From: Clostridium sp. UBA5530
GTDB taxonomy: Bacteria; Bacillota; Clostridia; Clostridiales; Clostridiaceae
NCBI GenBank assembly: GCA_002423705.1
Contig: DINW01000002.1
Coordinates: 104,460 to 114,024, forward strand
DNA: 9,565 nt
Reading direction: 5' to 3'
Part shown: piece by piece, positions 1-7,662 of the stretch
Layout: each line of letters starts with the position of its first letter
Position numbering within the stretch: position 1 is the first letter of the stretch
Position numbers and translations under genes: made by a program
Notes under the pieces: model-generated
The model's database searches: none
Seen by the model: only the letters and a program-made list of their open reading frames with translations
What the model was told of the DNA's origin: nothing

Positions 1-374
1 CAGAAATGGCAGGCAGCGGAATATTTGCAGGATCCTTTATGGCTTTAGTTCTAATGCTTTGCACCGCTACTACCATATTTTTTAAGCAACTAAGAGATGC
101 TTCTTCAGAACGGGAATCCTACAAACTTTTATCAAATTTAGGTGTTACCGAACATGATATAAAAAAATCTTTAAAAATTCAGGTATTTTTATTTTTCATG
201 TTTCCTTTAGGTGTAGGGATTTTTAATGCCTCATTAGCCTTTACTTCCATTTCCTTTATGCTGCCACCTAATATAGATAAGCTGTTTTATATAACTATTT
301 TCACTTTCATTGCTATCTATTATGTGTATTACAAAATAACCGTAGAGATATATTTTAAAACTCTTACAAAATAA
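1..374 (+). CDS. BceB-like FtsX-family ABC permease, C-terminal end (5' truncated by window)
   Basis: This is the last ~123 codons of a gene that begins before the window; the reading frame is open to the left edge, so the ATG at 6 is probably internal. Three hydrophobic segments are visible, at about residues 6-26, 60-80 and 92-110 counted from that ATG. Between the first two is a charged cytoplasmic loop (FFKQLRDASSERESYKLLSNLG, residues 25-46) followed by VTEHDIKKS. In the BceB/YtsD family the same place has a KQ-x-EA...Y-x-L-x-x-IGV-T-x-x-E-x-K pattern, and those permeases work with a BceA-type ATPase in sensing or removing cell-wall-targeting antimicrobial peptides. The fragment would then be the last three membrane helices. 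The partner ATPase is not in the window and would be expected upstream. The family assignment is from remembered motifs; the substrate is unknown. Confidence 0.75.
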   Translation, partial: EMAGSGIFAGSFMALVLMLCTATTIFFKQLRDASSERESYKLLSNLGVTEHDIKKSLKIQVFLFFMFPLGVGIFNASLAFTSISFMLPPNIDKLFYITIFTFIAIYYVYYKITVEIYFKTLTK

Positions 375-420
375 AAAGGTCACTGTATTCCTTTAAAAAA
401 AGGTTATACAGTGACCTTTT
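374..420. terminator. Bidirectional intrinsic terminator between converging genes
   Basis: A perfect 15-bp inverted repeat pairs 374-388 with 406-420 (AAAAGGTCACTGTAT / ATACAGTGACCTTTT). The 17-base loop contains a small inner stem (CCTTT at 390-394 with AAAGG at 399-403). On the + strand the stem ends in a T-run, serving the permease whose stop codon (372-374) touches the stem. On the - strand the A-run at 373-377 becomes the U-tract for the converging gene, which ends at 423. Confidence 0.9.
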
Positions 421-422
421 AT

Positions 423-1190
423 CTAAGAAACCTTTCTAGATTTTTGATATATTAAAGCTCCTATAATAGCTCCTAATACTATAATTATTTCTGCTATAGT
501 ATAAAAATAACTAGATTCATTGCTATCACTATTTTCAGCTTTGTCTCCAGCAGAACCTCCTACCAAATTAGGATTAGAATTATTATTAGTTTCTTTCATC
601 TTTGTTCTTAGGTTAGATAGGGTTTCAAACTGACCTTTATATTGATTTAAAAATGGATTAGGGTCTATAATCTGAACCTTATCACCATTTTTCTCAGAAC
701 CTATAGCATATATTCTAGCTCCATCATCATATATGATAATAGGATTAGGGTCTACATTTTTCTTATAACTATTAATATCATCATCAAGTAGTGCATAATT
801 ACTTCCACTATATATATTCCATTTATCTCCGTTTTTCTTTATAAAGGCAATAGAAAAAGCCTTGTTTGAATCTTTTAATCTTAAGGTGGTTACATATTCT
901 CCTGTTTCCTTAATGTGATTCAAAATATTAGCTGAATTTAAATCTTTTTTGCTTTGGTCTATTACGTATACTGGGTATATGTCACTTAATTTTAAGTTAT
1001 CTTTAATTATATCATTATCATTTAAGTTCCAGTTTTTTCGGTCAGAAAAAGTTTTTTCAAAAGATGAAAAGCTTTCCTCCAAGTCTGCCTTCATTTTTTC
1101 TTCATTAACTGCAGCATAAGACACCTTAGAATTTAATGTGATTATAAAGATTATAAATAGTATTGGTAACAGCAATCTTTTTAAATTCAT
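423..1190 (-). CDS. Secreted, membrane-anchored protein of unknown function
   Basis: A 255-residue protein that I do not recognise. Residues 1-26 are a typical signal peptide: a short basic start (MNLKRLL), a hydrophobic core and a SYA-A cleavage context near 26/27. The mature part to about residue 195 is a polar Lys/Asp/Asn-rich domain. It contains two DPNP tetrapeptides (147-150 and 176-179), which may mark a degenerate internal repeat. A low-complexity Asn/Ser/Gly linker follows (about 201-226), then a membrane helix (about 230-247) and a basic tail (QKSRKVS). This is a type I topology with the domain outside the cell and no LPXTG motif. The ATG at 1190 has a GGGGG ribosome site 7 bases upstream. 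The gene is monocistronic, converging on the BceB-like permease and sharing its terminator. A role at the cell surface is inferred only from topology. Confidence 0.8.
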   Translation of the reverse strand: MNLKRLLLPILFIIFIITLNSKVSYAAVNEEKMKADLEESFSSFEKTFSDRKNWNLNDNDIIKDNLKLSDIYPVYVIDQSKKDLNSANILNHIKETGEYVTTLRLKDSNKAFSIAFIKKNGDKWNIYSGSNYALLDDDINSYKKNVDPNPIIIYDDGARIYAIGSEKNGDKVQIIDPNPFLNQYKGQFETLSNLRTKMKETNNNSNPNLVGGSAGDKAENSDSNESSYFYTIAEIIIVLGAIIGALIYQKSRKVS

Positions 1191-1222
1191 TCTTGTCCCC
1201 CATTTTAAAATTGTCCTCTTCT

Positions 1223-1228
1223 ATTATA
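1223..1228 (-). promoter_or_regulatory. Possible -10 box for the secreted-protein gene
   Basis: The - strand reads TATAAT here, a perfect -10 match, which would start transcription about 26 bases before the ATG at 1190. No good -35 box lies 16-18 bases further upstream, and the region is so A/T-rich that chance matches are common. Confidence 0.35.
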
Positions 1229-1325
1229 TTCATCATATTTGAAAAGGTTTGTTGTATATATATTACCATAATATTCTAAATAAGTATATTTATAAAACTA
1301 ATTTTCACCTTATTGCTGTAAACTT

Positions 1326-1363
1326 AAAAAGGTGCAGGCTTGGAAAAATAACCTACACCCTTT
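1326..1363 (-). terminator. Intrinsic terminator of gapN
   Basis: On the - strand the RNA forms GGUGUAGG / CCUGCACC (plus-strand arms 1352-1359 and 1331-1338). It has one G-U pair that works only in this strand orientation, a two-pair extension next to the loop, and a UUUUU tract (1326-1330). The hairpin starts about 18 bases after the gapN stop codon. Confidence 0.88.
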
Positions 1364-1377
1364 AATATTATTTAACT

Positions 1378-2847
1378 TTAATGGTCTTGATTCTTTAAAT
1401 TTAGCACTACTGCTTTCAATCTAGACATAGCTTCAATGGAGTACTTTATTCCCTGGGTTCCCATCCCTGAAGCTTTCACCCCTGAAAATGGGAAGTGATC
1501 TGGACCTCTTTCAGGTTTGTTATTTATTTGTACTGTGCCTACCTCCAGATTGTTTGCTATATAGAAGGCCTTATCTATGTCCTTAGTAAATACAGAGCTC
1601 TGCAACCCATACTTAGATTCATTGGCTATTTTTATTGCCTCTTCTATAGAAGCTACCCTTATTATGGGCAATACTGGTCCAAAGGGTTCTTCCCACGCTA
1701 ATCTCATATCTAAGGTTACATTGTCAAAAAGAGTTGGATATATCATATCGTCTACCCTTTCTCCCCCAACTAAAAGAGTAGCTCCCTTAGTTTTAGCATC
1801 TTCTATAAGTTCCATAACAAAGTCTGCTGCTTTAGTATTTATAAGAGGACCTATAGTATTATTATCTCTAGGATCTCCTATAGATAACTTTTCTACTAAA
1901 GTCCTTACTTTCCATGACAATTCCTCTGCCACAGCCTCCATGACCAATATTCTTTTTACTGCGGTACATCTTTGACCTGAGTAAGAATATGCTCCACTTA
2001 CTATGTTTTTAGCTGCTTCATCTAAATCAGCATCTTCTAAAACTATAGCTGCATCCTTTCCTCCAAGTTCCAACAAAAGAGGCTTCATTGCAGTGATTTC
2101 TGAAATATGCCTTCCAACCTCAGTACTTCCTGTGAAATTGATAAAATCTATATATTTATGAGTAACTACATAATCTCCTATGTCTTTTCCCTTTCCTGTA
2201 ACTGTGTTTAATACTCCTCTTGGTAATCCGGCCCTATTAAAAATCTCTGCTAAGTACAAAGCTGAAATGCTTCCTTGGGTTGGTGGTTTTAGTATGACAG
2301 TGTTGCCAGCTATTAAAGCTGGTGCTATCTTTGATGCTGATAAATTTATAGGATAGTTAAAAGGGGCTATAGCTAATACTACACCTAAAGGAATTCTAGT
2401 TACCACCGATATTTTATTTTTTTCTATGCCAGGGAAGCTATCCCCTGGGATTGTTTCTCCCTCTAGCTGTTTTCCAGCATCAGCGGCAAATCTTATATAA
2501 TCTGCAGTTCTCAAAACCTCGGCTTTGGAACTCTTAGTGTCTTTAGCTATTTCTAAAGTCAATATATCAGTTATTTCTTTTACATTTTCCTCTATAAGTT
2601 CTGCTGCTCTATGAAGTATAGCTGCCCTTCTGTTTATAGGCACCTCTTTCCAATACTTTTGAGCTTCTACAGAATTTTCTATTGCCTTATCTACTTCTTC
2701 CTTGGTCATGGCTTGAATATATCCAAGGATTTCTTTATTTATGGGTGATTTTACCTCTATGGTATCCCCATTGTCACTGGAAATCCATTGCCCATTGTAG
2801 AGATTCTTATATATATTTTCTGTTTTTATGTGATTAAAGCTTATCAT
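1378..2847 (-). CDS. gapN: Non-phosphorylating NADP-dependent glyceraldehyde-3-phosphate dehydrogenase
   Basis: A cytosolic aldehyde dehydrogenase-superfamily enzyme that oxidises glyceraldehyde-3-phosphate straight to 3-phosphoglycerate and makes NADPH, bypassing the ATP-forming GAPDH/PGK steps. The 489 residues are full length. Visible landmarks are APFNYPINLS with the oxyanion Asn164, the cofactor-loop FTGSTEVG (238-245), LLLELGGK with the general base Glu260, and YSGQRCTAVKR with the nucleophile Cys294. The C-terminal block RGPDHFPFSG...QGIKYSIEAM (447-473) is typical of GapN rather than other aldehyde dehydrogenases. The three arginines that hold the substrate phosphate in Streptococcus mutans GapN (103, 283, 437) appear to correspond to Arg113, Arg293 and Arg447 with a constant offset of 10. 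The ATG at 2847 has an AAAGGAG ribosome site about 10 bases upstream. It lies 85 bases downstream of the galactokinase-like gene, with no convincing terminator between, so co-transcription is possible. It ends in its own terminator. Confidence 0.96.
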   Translation of the reverse strand: MISFNHIKTENIYKNLYNGQWISSDNGDTIEVKSPINKEILGYIQAMTKEEVDKAIENSVEAQKYWKEVPINRRAAILHRAAELIEENVKEITDILTLEIAKDTKSSKAEVLRTADYIRFAADAGKQLEGETIPGDSFPGIEKNKISVVTRIPLGVVLAIAPFNYPINLSASKIAPALIAGNTVILKPPTQGSISALYLAEIFNRAGLPRGVLNTVTGKGKDIGDYVVTHKYIDFINFTGSTEVGRHISEITAMKPLLLELGGKDAAIVLEDADLDEAAKNIVSGAYSYSGQRCTAVKRILVMEAVAEELSWKVRTLVEKLSIGDPRDNNTIGPLINTKAADFVMELIEDAKTKGATLLVGGERVDDMIYPTLFDNVTLDMRLAWEEPFGPVLPIIRVASIEEAIKIANESKYGLQSSVFTKDIDKAFYIANNLEVGTVQINNKPERGPDHFPFSGVKASGMGTQGIKYSIEAMSRLKAVVLNLKNQDH

Positions 2848-2932
2848 CTATCATAGCTCCTTTACTTAGTCTCCTATTTATTGTGTCACTATGACTTTTA
2901 TTTATTCTCTAATCTACATACATCAAGTGAAA

Positions 2933-4069
2933 CTAACATTCAGATGGAATGTTACTGCAGGTAGACATCAAGCAAAAATCTATTTCTTCATTGAATCTAT
3001 CTTTATATGATTTTGATAATTCATCCTTAAATTTATCTATGGCTGAATTTTCTATTAAGGTTAAGTTTCCAACTCCAAAGGTAGTCCTAGTTAATTTACT
3101 TCCTAGACAGCCTTCCATGGATACTGCCCTTTCAAAAATCCATTGTTGTTTTTCGTCTACCATTTTGTACTGGGATCTTAATGCTCTATGACTATCTTTC
3201 ATGGCTTCTCCTAAGGCCCTTAAATTCCTTTGTTGCACCATCTTTATAGCCTCTTTTACTCTCTGGTTTTCATAAACCACGTAAGTAGCCACTTCTAACG
3301 CTTCTTCATCTATTATTATTCCTTTAAATTTTTCGAATTCATTTAATGATATATTACATAAACATGATATATTTACAACCTTCTGTAACCTTTCTAATGC
3401 CTGTTGACATTGCTTTCTTCTTAAACCTTCCATTTCCCCTAAAGACCAATTCCTATTAAAAGTTAATAGGAAGGAATGGCTTTTAGAATCCATATATCCA
3501 TACTCATGCTTTAAGCTGTTGCAATGTAATATATGAATTTTCCCTTCATCTACTCTATTTAATATTATATTCTCACAGTCTCCCCTAAAATCTCTTTCCA
3601 TTTTCCTTTGAATACTTTCATTTATAAGCTCTACATCCCTAGGAGGAATATCATAGCCATTTAACTTGCTTATAGCCCTTAAGGTTAATACTTGAAATGG
3701 TATCAATGTGTTGTTTTTTTCATAACTATCTATATCAAAATTATAAATAGCTTTAAATCCTCTTTCTATGATTATGTTTCTTTCTTTTAACTCATTTATA
3801 ATCCACCAAACTGCTATTTCTGTTTCCTTTAAATCCTCTAATTTCCAATGATACTCTTCTATATTATGATATTTCATTTCCTTTATAGCAATACTAAAGG
3901 TTCTATTGGGAAATATGAACTGCATATATGATTCTTTACTTTCTTTCAGTACCACGTTGAAATTTATACCTAAATCTATGGCTAAAATTACTCCTCCATT
4001 GTGTTCTAATTGCTCTCCTAAAACATTTGCCTTGCATGGGCAACTAAATAAAATTTGTTCCTGCATCAT
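2933..4069 (-). CDS. Galactokinase-family (GHMP fold) protein, probably without kinase activity
   Basis: Residue numbers count from the first in-frame ATG at 4075. The N-terminal CPCKANVLGEQLEHNGG (12-28) aligns with the galactokinase signature PGRVNLIGEHTDYNGG, but the sugar-contacting Arg, His and Asp become Lys, Gln and Glu. The C-terminal half (about 264-304, YVVYENQRVKEAI...SHRALRSQYKM) is recognisably galactokinase, as is GLRRKQCQQAL (217-227). The nucleotide loop GLSSSA is missing; the matching place reads SYEKNNTLIPFQ (117-128). The segment ERDFRGDCENIILNRV (160-175) lacks the catalytic Asp of VNCGIMDQ, and the glycine-rich third motif is reduced to LTRTTFGVGN (328-337). The 380-codon frame has no internal stop, so this is a maintained gene rather than a decayed one. 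A regulatory, sugar-binding or scaffolding role is inference. The ATG at 4075 touches the GGGGG ribosome site, so the ATG at 4069 (6-base spacing) or 4066 (9-base) is the better start. Confidence 0.82.
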   Translation of the reverse strand: MMQEQILFSCPCKANVLGEQLEHNGGVILAIDLGINFNVVLKESKESYMQFIFPNRTFSIAIKEMKYHNIEEYHWKLEDLKETEIAVWWIINELKERNIIIERGFKAIYNFDIDSYEKNNTLIPFQVLTLRAISKLNGYDIPPRDVELINESIQRKMERDFRGDCENIILNRVDEGKIHILHCNSLKHEYGYMDSKSHSFLLTFNRNWSLGEMEGLRRKQCQQALERLQKVVNISCLCNISLNEFEKFKGIIIDEEALEVATYVVYENQRVKEAIKMVQQRNLRALGEAMKDSHRALRSQYKMVDEKQQWIFERAVSMEGCLGSKLTRTTFGVGNLTLIENSAIDKFKDELSKSYKDRFNEEIDFCLMSTCSNIPSEC

Positions 4070-4075
4070 AGCCAT

Positions 4076-4084
4076 CCCCCTTTT
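4076..4084 (-). promoter_or_regulatory. Ribosome binding site deciding the galactokinase-like start
   Basis: The - strand reads AAAAGGGGG immediately before three closely spaced in-frame ATGs at 4075, 4069 and 4066. Zero spacing argues against the first. The second and third have 6 and 9 bases of spacing, which is usual. Confidence 0.6.
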
Positions 4085-4140
4085 ATGTAACTCTTATATT
4101 ATTCTTATTACTATTTTGGGAGATAAATGCAAAGATATTA

Positions 4141-4182
4141 AAAAAAACATGGGCTTCTGAAAATACAGAGCTACATGTTTTT
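4141..4182 (-). terminator. Intrinsic terminator of the ABC exporter operon
   Basis: Outer arms 4143-4151 and 4174-4182 (AAAAACATG / CATGTTTTT) pair perfectly. Inside, further GC and CTG/CAG pairs close a short loop with small internal mismatches. On the - strand a run of seven U (4141-4147) follows. It lies 5 bases after the stop codon of the last exporter-operon gene and separates that operon from the galactokinase-like gene. Confidence 0.85.
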
Positions 4183-4187
4183 CATTA

Positions 4188-4586
4188 TCATTTTTTCTTA
4201 TTACTAAATACAGTACCTATATGAAATCTACAACCTTCTTCTTCACTGTCTTTTATAAATTCTAAAGTCCACTTTCCCTTTGCCCCCTGTATATCATATT
4301 GGCTATCTAGCAAGAAATTCTCAGCTTCCACCTTACCCTCTATCATGTTCTTTCCTTCAGGGTTTTTCAGAACGTATTTAACTGCTTTCTTACATTTGCT
4401 GTTATCTATCCCTAAAGTTAAGTATAAATATTTAGTACTTCTTGGTGATTCAATAGTTATAGTTTTATTGTCTTTTATGGTTCCGCCTTGGATCTTATGA
4501 GTTTCCTCATTATATATAACATATGCCACTGCCATAAGGATAATAGCAATTATAATCCCTGCTATTACTGTAACCTTTTTTTTCAT
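4188..4586 (-). CDS. Small membrane-anchored protein of the ABC exporter operon, function unknown
   Basis: A 132-residue protein that I do not recognise. It starts MKKK and has one hydrophobic helix at about 5-25 with no lipobox cysteine, so it probably stays as an uncleaved N-terminal anchor with the rest outside the cell. The outer domain (about 40-127) alternates hydrophobic and charged residues like a beta-sandwich and has just two cysteines, Cys65 and Cys119, which could form a disulfide. The ATG follows the ATPase stop codon by one base, and its AGGAGG ribosome site lies inside the last ATPase codons, so translation is probably coupled. As last gene of the operon, it is a candidate accessory or substrate-recognition subunit; its sequence does not look like a HlyD-type adaptor. 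That role is inferred from position only. Confidence 0.8.
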   Translation of the reverse strand: MKKKVTVIAGIIIAIILMAVAYVIYNEETHKIQGGTIKDNKTITIESPRSTKYLYLTLGIDNSKCKKAVKYVLKNPEGKNMIEGKVEAENFLLDSQYDIQGAKGKWTLEFIKDSEEEGCRFHIGTVFSNKKK

Positions 4587-4587
4587 A

Positions 4588-5268
4588 CTATAACCTCCTA
4601 TCTTCTATAATTGTTCCGTCTTTTATTTCAATAATTCGTTGACATTCCATGGCTATATCATTGTCATGGGTAACAATTATTATTGTTTTTCCATTCACAT
4701 TAAGCTGTTTCAATATATCCATAATGTCTTTTGATTTATTACTATCCAAAGCCCCTGTTGGTTCATCAGCTAATATGATATGAGGATTATTTATTAATGC
4801 TCTCCCTATGGCTACTCTTTGATTTTGTCCACCAGATAACTGTCTTGGGGTAAAGTTCTTTTTTTCTATTATACCCATGTCCCTCATCATATTGTCTACT
4901 TTTTGAATTTTCTCCTTCCTTGATAACTTACAATAATCTAAGGGCAGCTTTATATTTTCGTATACAGTATAATCATCAATAAGGGCAAAATACTGCACTA
5001 TAAATCCAAAGGTTTTATTTCTCATTGCGGCTAGCTGACCATGGGAATAGCTAGATATCTCATTGTCTTGTAGCTTATATGTTCCTTGGGAAAGTTTGTC
5101 CATACATCCTATTATATTTAGCAAAGTAGACTTTCCTGATCCTGATGGTCCCGTAATAGCCACCATCTCTCCCTCGTTTATATCTAAATTTATGTCTTTT
5201 AATGCCTCTACCTTAATGTCACCCTTACCATAATTTTTGAAAACTTTCTCTAAATGTATAAGACCCAT
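4588..5268 (-). CDS. ABC transporter ATPase, MacB/LolD type
   Basis: A 226-residue nucleotide-binding subunit, the usual length for this family, which powers FtsX/MacB-fold permeases by mechanotransmission rather than transport through a classical channel. Motifs in order are Walker A GPSGSGKST (40-48), Q-loop Gln92 in FIVQYFAL, signature LSGGQ (144-148) followed by NQR where QQR is more usual, Walker B IILADEPTGALD (164-175) and H-loop His201 in IVTHD. All catalytic elements are present. The protein is cytoplasmic and attached to the two permeases encoded just upstream. Its ATG overlaps the TAA of the preceding permease by one base (TAATG), and an AAGGAGG ribosome site lies inside that gene. 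This indicates translational coupling and a fixed stoichiometry. Confidence 0.95.
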   Translation of the reverse strand: MGLIHLEKVFKNYGKGDIKVEALKDINLDINEGEMVAITGPSGSGKSTLLNIIGCMDKLSQGTYKLQDNEISSYSHGQLAAMRNKTFGFIVQYFALIDDYTVYENIKLPLDYCKLSRKEKIQKVDNMMRDMGIIEKKNFTPRQLSGGQNQRVAIGRALINNPHIILADEPTGALDSNKSKDIMDILKQLNVNGKTIIIVTHDNDIAMECQRIIEIKDGTIIEDRRL

Positions 5269-6530
5269 TATAAATCCTCCTTCATCAGCTGATTTATATC
5301 TAGTTTAGAAATTTTCATCATAGGTAAAATACTTATAATTACTATCAAAATAATAACTAGAACCGTAGTGTAAAAAACACTTATTGCATTTAATTTCATT
5401 ATCTCTGTATGACTAAATCTTATTAATATACAATTTAAAGCTATTAAGTAGGAAAGACCAACTGTTATTACAATCTGCATAAAAACTCTAAAGGCTATCC
5501 GGGGTTTAGTTGCCCCTGCCATCAAATGAACACCATACTCCTTAATGTTCTTATTAATAGAATGAAGTAGAGAAGATATAAGCCCTACTACTGCAAAAAT
5601 TAATATTATAATTCCCAATACTATACTGCTTTGCTGTTGTTCTTTAGCTTTATTTTTTAAGCTCTCCATGTTTTTAGCTAAGGAAGAAAGTTTTAAATCT
5701 ATATTGTTTTCTACAGCTATATTGTCTATGCCTTGCAAAATTTCTTCTTTATTTTCACCACTATTTGCAATAACTGAGCTATTGAATATATAATTGTAGA
5801 GGCTTGTACTTTTGTCCATACCGTCATTGTAGTAATAGTTATTGGAGGTTTCTATTTGAGGTAGTACCAAGTAATCATCAAAAGTTGCAATACCACGGCT
5901 AGGATCTCCTATAAATCCCATGGTGTTTTTTTCTAATATCCCTATGACTTTAGCCTTCTTCATCTTGTCTCCTCTTAAATACTCTATAACATCTCCTACC
6001 TTGAATATATCATGATAATTATAGCCTAATATTAAAGGAATCTGATTTCCTTGAGTTTCTTTGTAATCTATGGTCTTAAAATCTTCTCCTTTATAAACCT
6101 TTAATTGGAAATACTTGTATGCTTTTTCATTTAAAACAATGCTCTTAATAATGGAGAAGTTCTCATTATTATATTTAATGCTATTTGTAGTTTCCAAAAA
6201 ATTTTCTGATTTTTCAAAGGGCTTTGTAGCAAAGTTTTCTCCTGTGCTAGAAACAAAACCAAACTTCTTATTTTCCTCTAGATATTTCTGAAGATTTTCT
6301 ATTGCTTTTAATTGAATCTTAAAGGGATCTAGTTCATTGCTTTTAATAAGCCAGGTATTGTTTGAGTTGCTCATAATATTGTTTATGTCCTTATAAAATT
6401 TATTACAATATCTTTCATAAGAAATAACAGAATACATGATCCCTATGGACACACTTAGTTGAATTACTATAAGCAAGCACATTATTGGATTTCTAATAAT
6501 ATTTTTCAATACATATTTAAAATCTATCAT
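5268..6530 (-). CDS. MacB/FtsX-family ABC permease (second subunit)
   Basis: A 420-residue permease with the MacB layout: one N-terminal helix (about 16-36), a large extracytoplasmic domain (about 40-298), then three helices (about 303-322, 350-370 and 383-403). The loop after helix 2, NKNIKEYGVHLMAGATKPRI (326-345), is the family's cytoplasmic coupling region, equivalent to the E-x-G-x-x-x-A-x-GA-T motif that contacts the ATPase. In the outer domain KVYKGEDF (144-151) and KVGDVIEYLRG (177-187) resemble the MacB periplasmic core pattern. The ATG sits one base after the stop of the upstream permease, with a GAGAGG ribosome site inside that gene. It probably forms a heterodimer with that permease, since the two sequences differ clearly. 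The substrate is not evident; cell-surface lipids, peptides and antimicrobial peptides are all handled by this family. Confidence 0.9.
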   Translation of the reverse strand: MIDFKYVLKNIIRNPIMCLLIVIQLSVSIGIMYSVISYERYCNKFYKDINNIMSNSNNTWLIKSNELDPFKIQLKAIENLQKYLEENKKFGFVSSTGENFATKPFEKSENFLETTNSIKYNNENFSIIKSIVLNEKAYKYFQLKVYKGEDFKTIDYKETQGNQIPLILGYNYHDIFKVGDVIEYLRGDKMKKAKVIGILEKNTMGFIGDPSRGIATFDDYLVLPQIETSNNYYYNDGMDKSTSLYNYIFNSSVIANSGENKEEILQGIDNIAVENNIDLKLSSLAKNMESLKNKAKEQQQSSIVLGIIILIFAVVGLISSLLHSINKNIKEYGVHLMAGATKPRIAFRVFMQIVITVGLSYLIALNCILIRFSHTEIMKLNAISVFYTTVLVIILIVIISILPMMKISKLDINQLMKEDL

Positions 6531-6531
6531 C

Positions 6532-7653
6532 TTATTTACCTCTCAACATATGGCTAGGCTGTAACTTTAAAACAATGCTACTGGGAATCATTGCTACTAT
6601 AACACCAATTATTATGGATCCTATGATAACACCTAGAATTATAACCACATTAGCTTCTCTATTGCTATTTATCATATTTGCATTCCAAAGATTAATTCCT
6701 GACTTTGTAATTATGTTCTGAAATACTATGGCTAAAGCTGCTGCTATCACTGCGGTTGCTACATACCTAATGATTATTTTAAACATTATATTTCCATTAG
6801 TAGCTCCATATACCTTTCTTACTGCCATTTCTTTTTTCATTTCATCTACCCATAAATAAGAAGAATTTATTATATTTACAAATAGTAATACCCCCATCAT
6901 TGTGACCAACATTATAAGACTCTTTGAAGAATATAATGCAAATCTTAATGTATCTCCATTGCTGATGTAATCAGGCAATATATTTATACTTGCATTTTTA
7001 TCTATGCTCTTCAGTGCTTTAGTTATTTTCATAAGCTCCTGATTTAGATTGCCGTTAATGCAATCTATCGTATAGCTATTATTTAATTTATTTTCATTCA
7101 TATAAGTATTAAGGTTTATAATCATCCAATTGTCATAGAATGAATTCCCGTTGCTGTCTCCCATTACTCCTACGACTTTATATTTTTTTTTATTAAATTC
7201 TATATATTCTTGTCCATTTTTACTTTCTATAAAACTCATATAATTTTCACCTATTACTGCAATACCTTGAGAACTTTCAAAATCTTTAGTTTCTAAAAAT
7301 CTACCTTCTTTAATAGGTGGGTTTTTATAGGTATCTTTATTGAAATATATAGGTTTAACTACTAAGTTTGATTCTATATCATCGGCAAAGCCTAAAGATG
7401 TTCCTAAAATAACCTCCTGGCTTTGACATATAATTTTAAAAAACTCATCCTTCCATGTTATATTGTTGTTTAATGGTAAGTTTATCGCTATTTGTTTTTT
7501 ATTTTCAGAAAAAAATTCATTGCTTTTATCTAAGTTTTGTTTTATAGAAACTACATTGCCTATAAGTATGGATAGCAATAATGTTATAATAAAAAACACA
7601 CTAAATATGCCAGAAAATTTATATATTCTTTTAAGCTTATTTTTTATTAACAT
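6532..7653 (-). CDS. MacB/FtsX-family ABC permease (first subunit)
   Basis: First gene of the exporter operon. Numbers count from a GTG at 7668, which would give 378 residues. The ATG at 7653 (Met6, 373 residues) is preferred because AGGAG lies four bases before it, whereas the GTG directly abuts its only purine run. Helices are at about 17-38, 248-268, 298-320 and 340-362, with an extracytoplasmic domain between the first two. That domain contains PIKEGRFLETKDFESSQGI (118-136) and KYKVVGVMGD (162-171), a pattern typical of the MacB periplasmic core. The coupling loop EMKKEMAVRKVYGATNGNI (276-294) is a good match to the FtsX E-x-x-x-x-K-x-x-GA-T motif. The ending KLQPSHMLRGK (368-378) matches the usual P-x-x-x-L-R tail of the family. 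It probably pairs with the next permease and the ATPase. Confidence 0.9.
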   Translation of the reverse strand: MLIKNKLKRIYKFSGIFSVFFIITLLLSILIGNVVSIKQNLDKSNEFFSENKKQIAINLPLNNNITWKDEFFKIICQSQEVILGTSLGFADDIESNLVVKPIYFNKDTYKNPPIKEGRFLETKDFESSQGIAVIGENYMSFIESKNGQEYIEFNKKKYKVVGVMGDSNGNSFYDNWMIINLNTYMNENKLNNSYTIDCINGNLNQELMKITKALKSIDKNASINILPDYISNGDTLRFALYSSKSLIMLVTMMGVLLFVNIINSSYLWVDEMKKEMAVRKVYGATNGNIMFKIIIRYVATAVIAAALAIVFQNIITKSGINLWNANMINSNREANVVIILGVIIGSIIIGVIVAMIPSSIVLKLQPSHMLRGK

Positions 7654-7657
7654 AACT

Positions 7658-7662
7658 CTCCT
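7658..7662 (-). promoter_or_regulatory. Ribosome binding site deciding the start of the first permease
   Basis: AGGAG on the - strand, four bases before the ATG at 7653. It lies inside the longer frame that begins with GTG at 7668, so the shorter protein is the more likely product. Confidence 0.55.

Noticed and set aside
1577..1975. 132-codon open frame on the + strand
   Set aside because: It is antisense to gapN, which has strong family matches across this whole stretch. No ribosome site or recognisable protein pattern supports it.
2885..2895. Short dyad GTCA-CTA-TGAC upstream of gapN
   Set aside because: Four-base arms are too short to distinguish from chance, and there is no repeat of the element nearby.
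2848..2932. Possible promoter of gapN (TTGATG, 16 bases, TAAATA on the - strand)
   Set aside because: The -10 matches only three of six bases; too weak to list as a feature in such A/T-rich DNA.
4085..4140. Possible promoter of the galactokinase-like gene (TTGCAT on the - strand)
   Set aside because: A promoter is expected here because a terminator lies directly upstream, but no -10 box at proper spacing matches well enough to place it.
3906..4160. 84-codon open frame on the + strand, partly in the intergenic region
   Set aside because: Mostly antisense to the galactokinase-like gene and runs into the exporter terminator; its sequence resembles no protein and it has no clear ribosome site.
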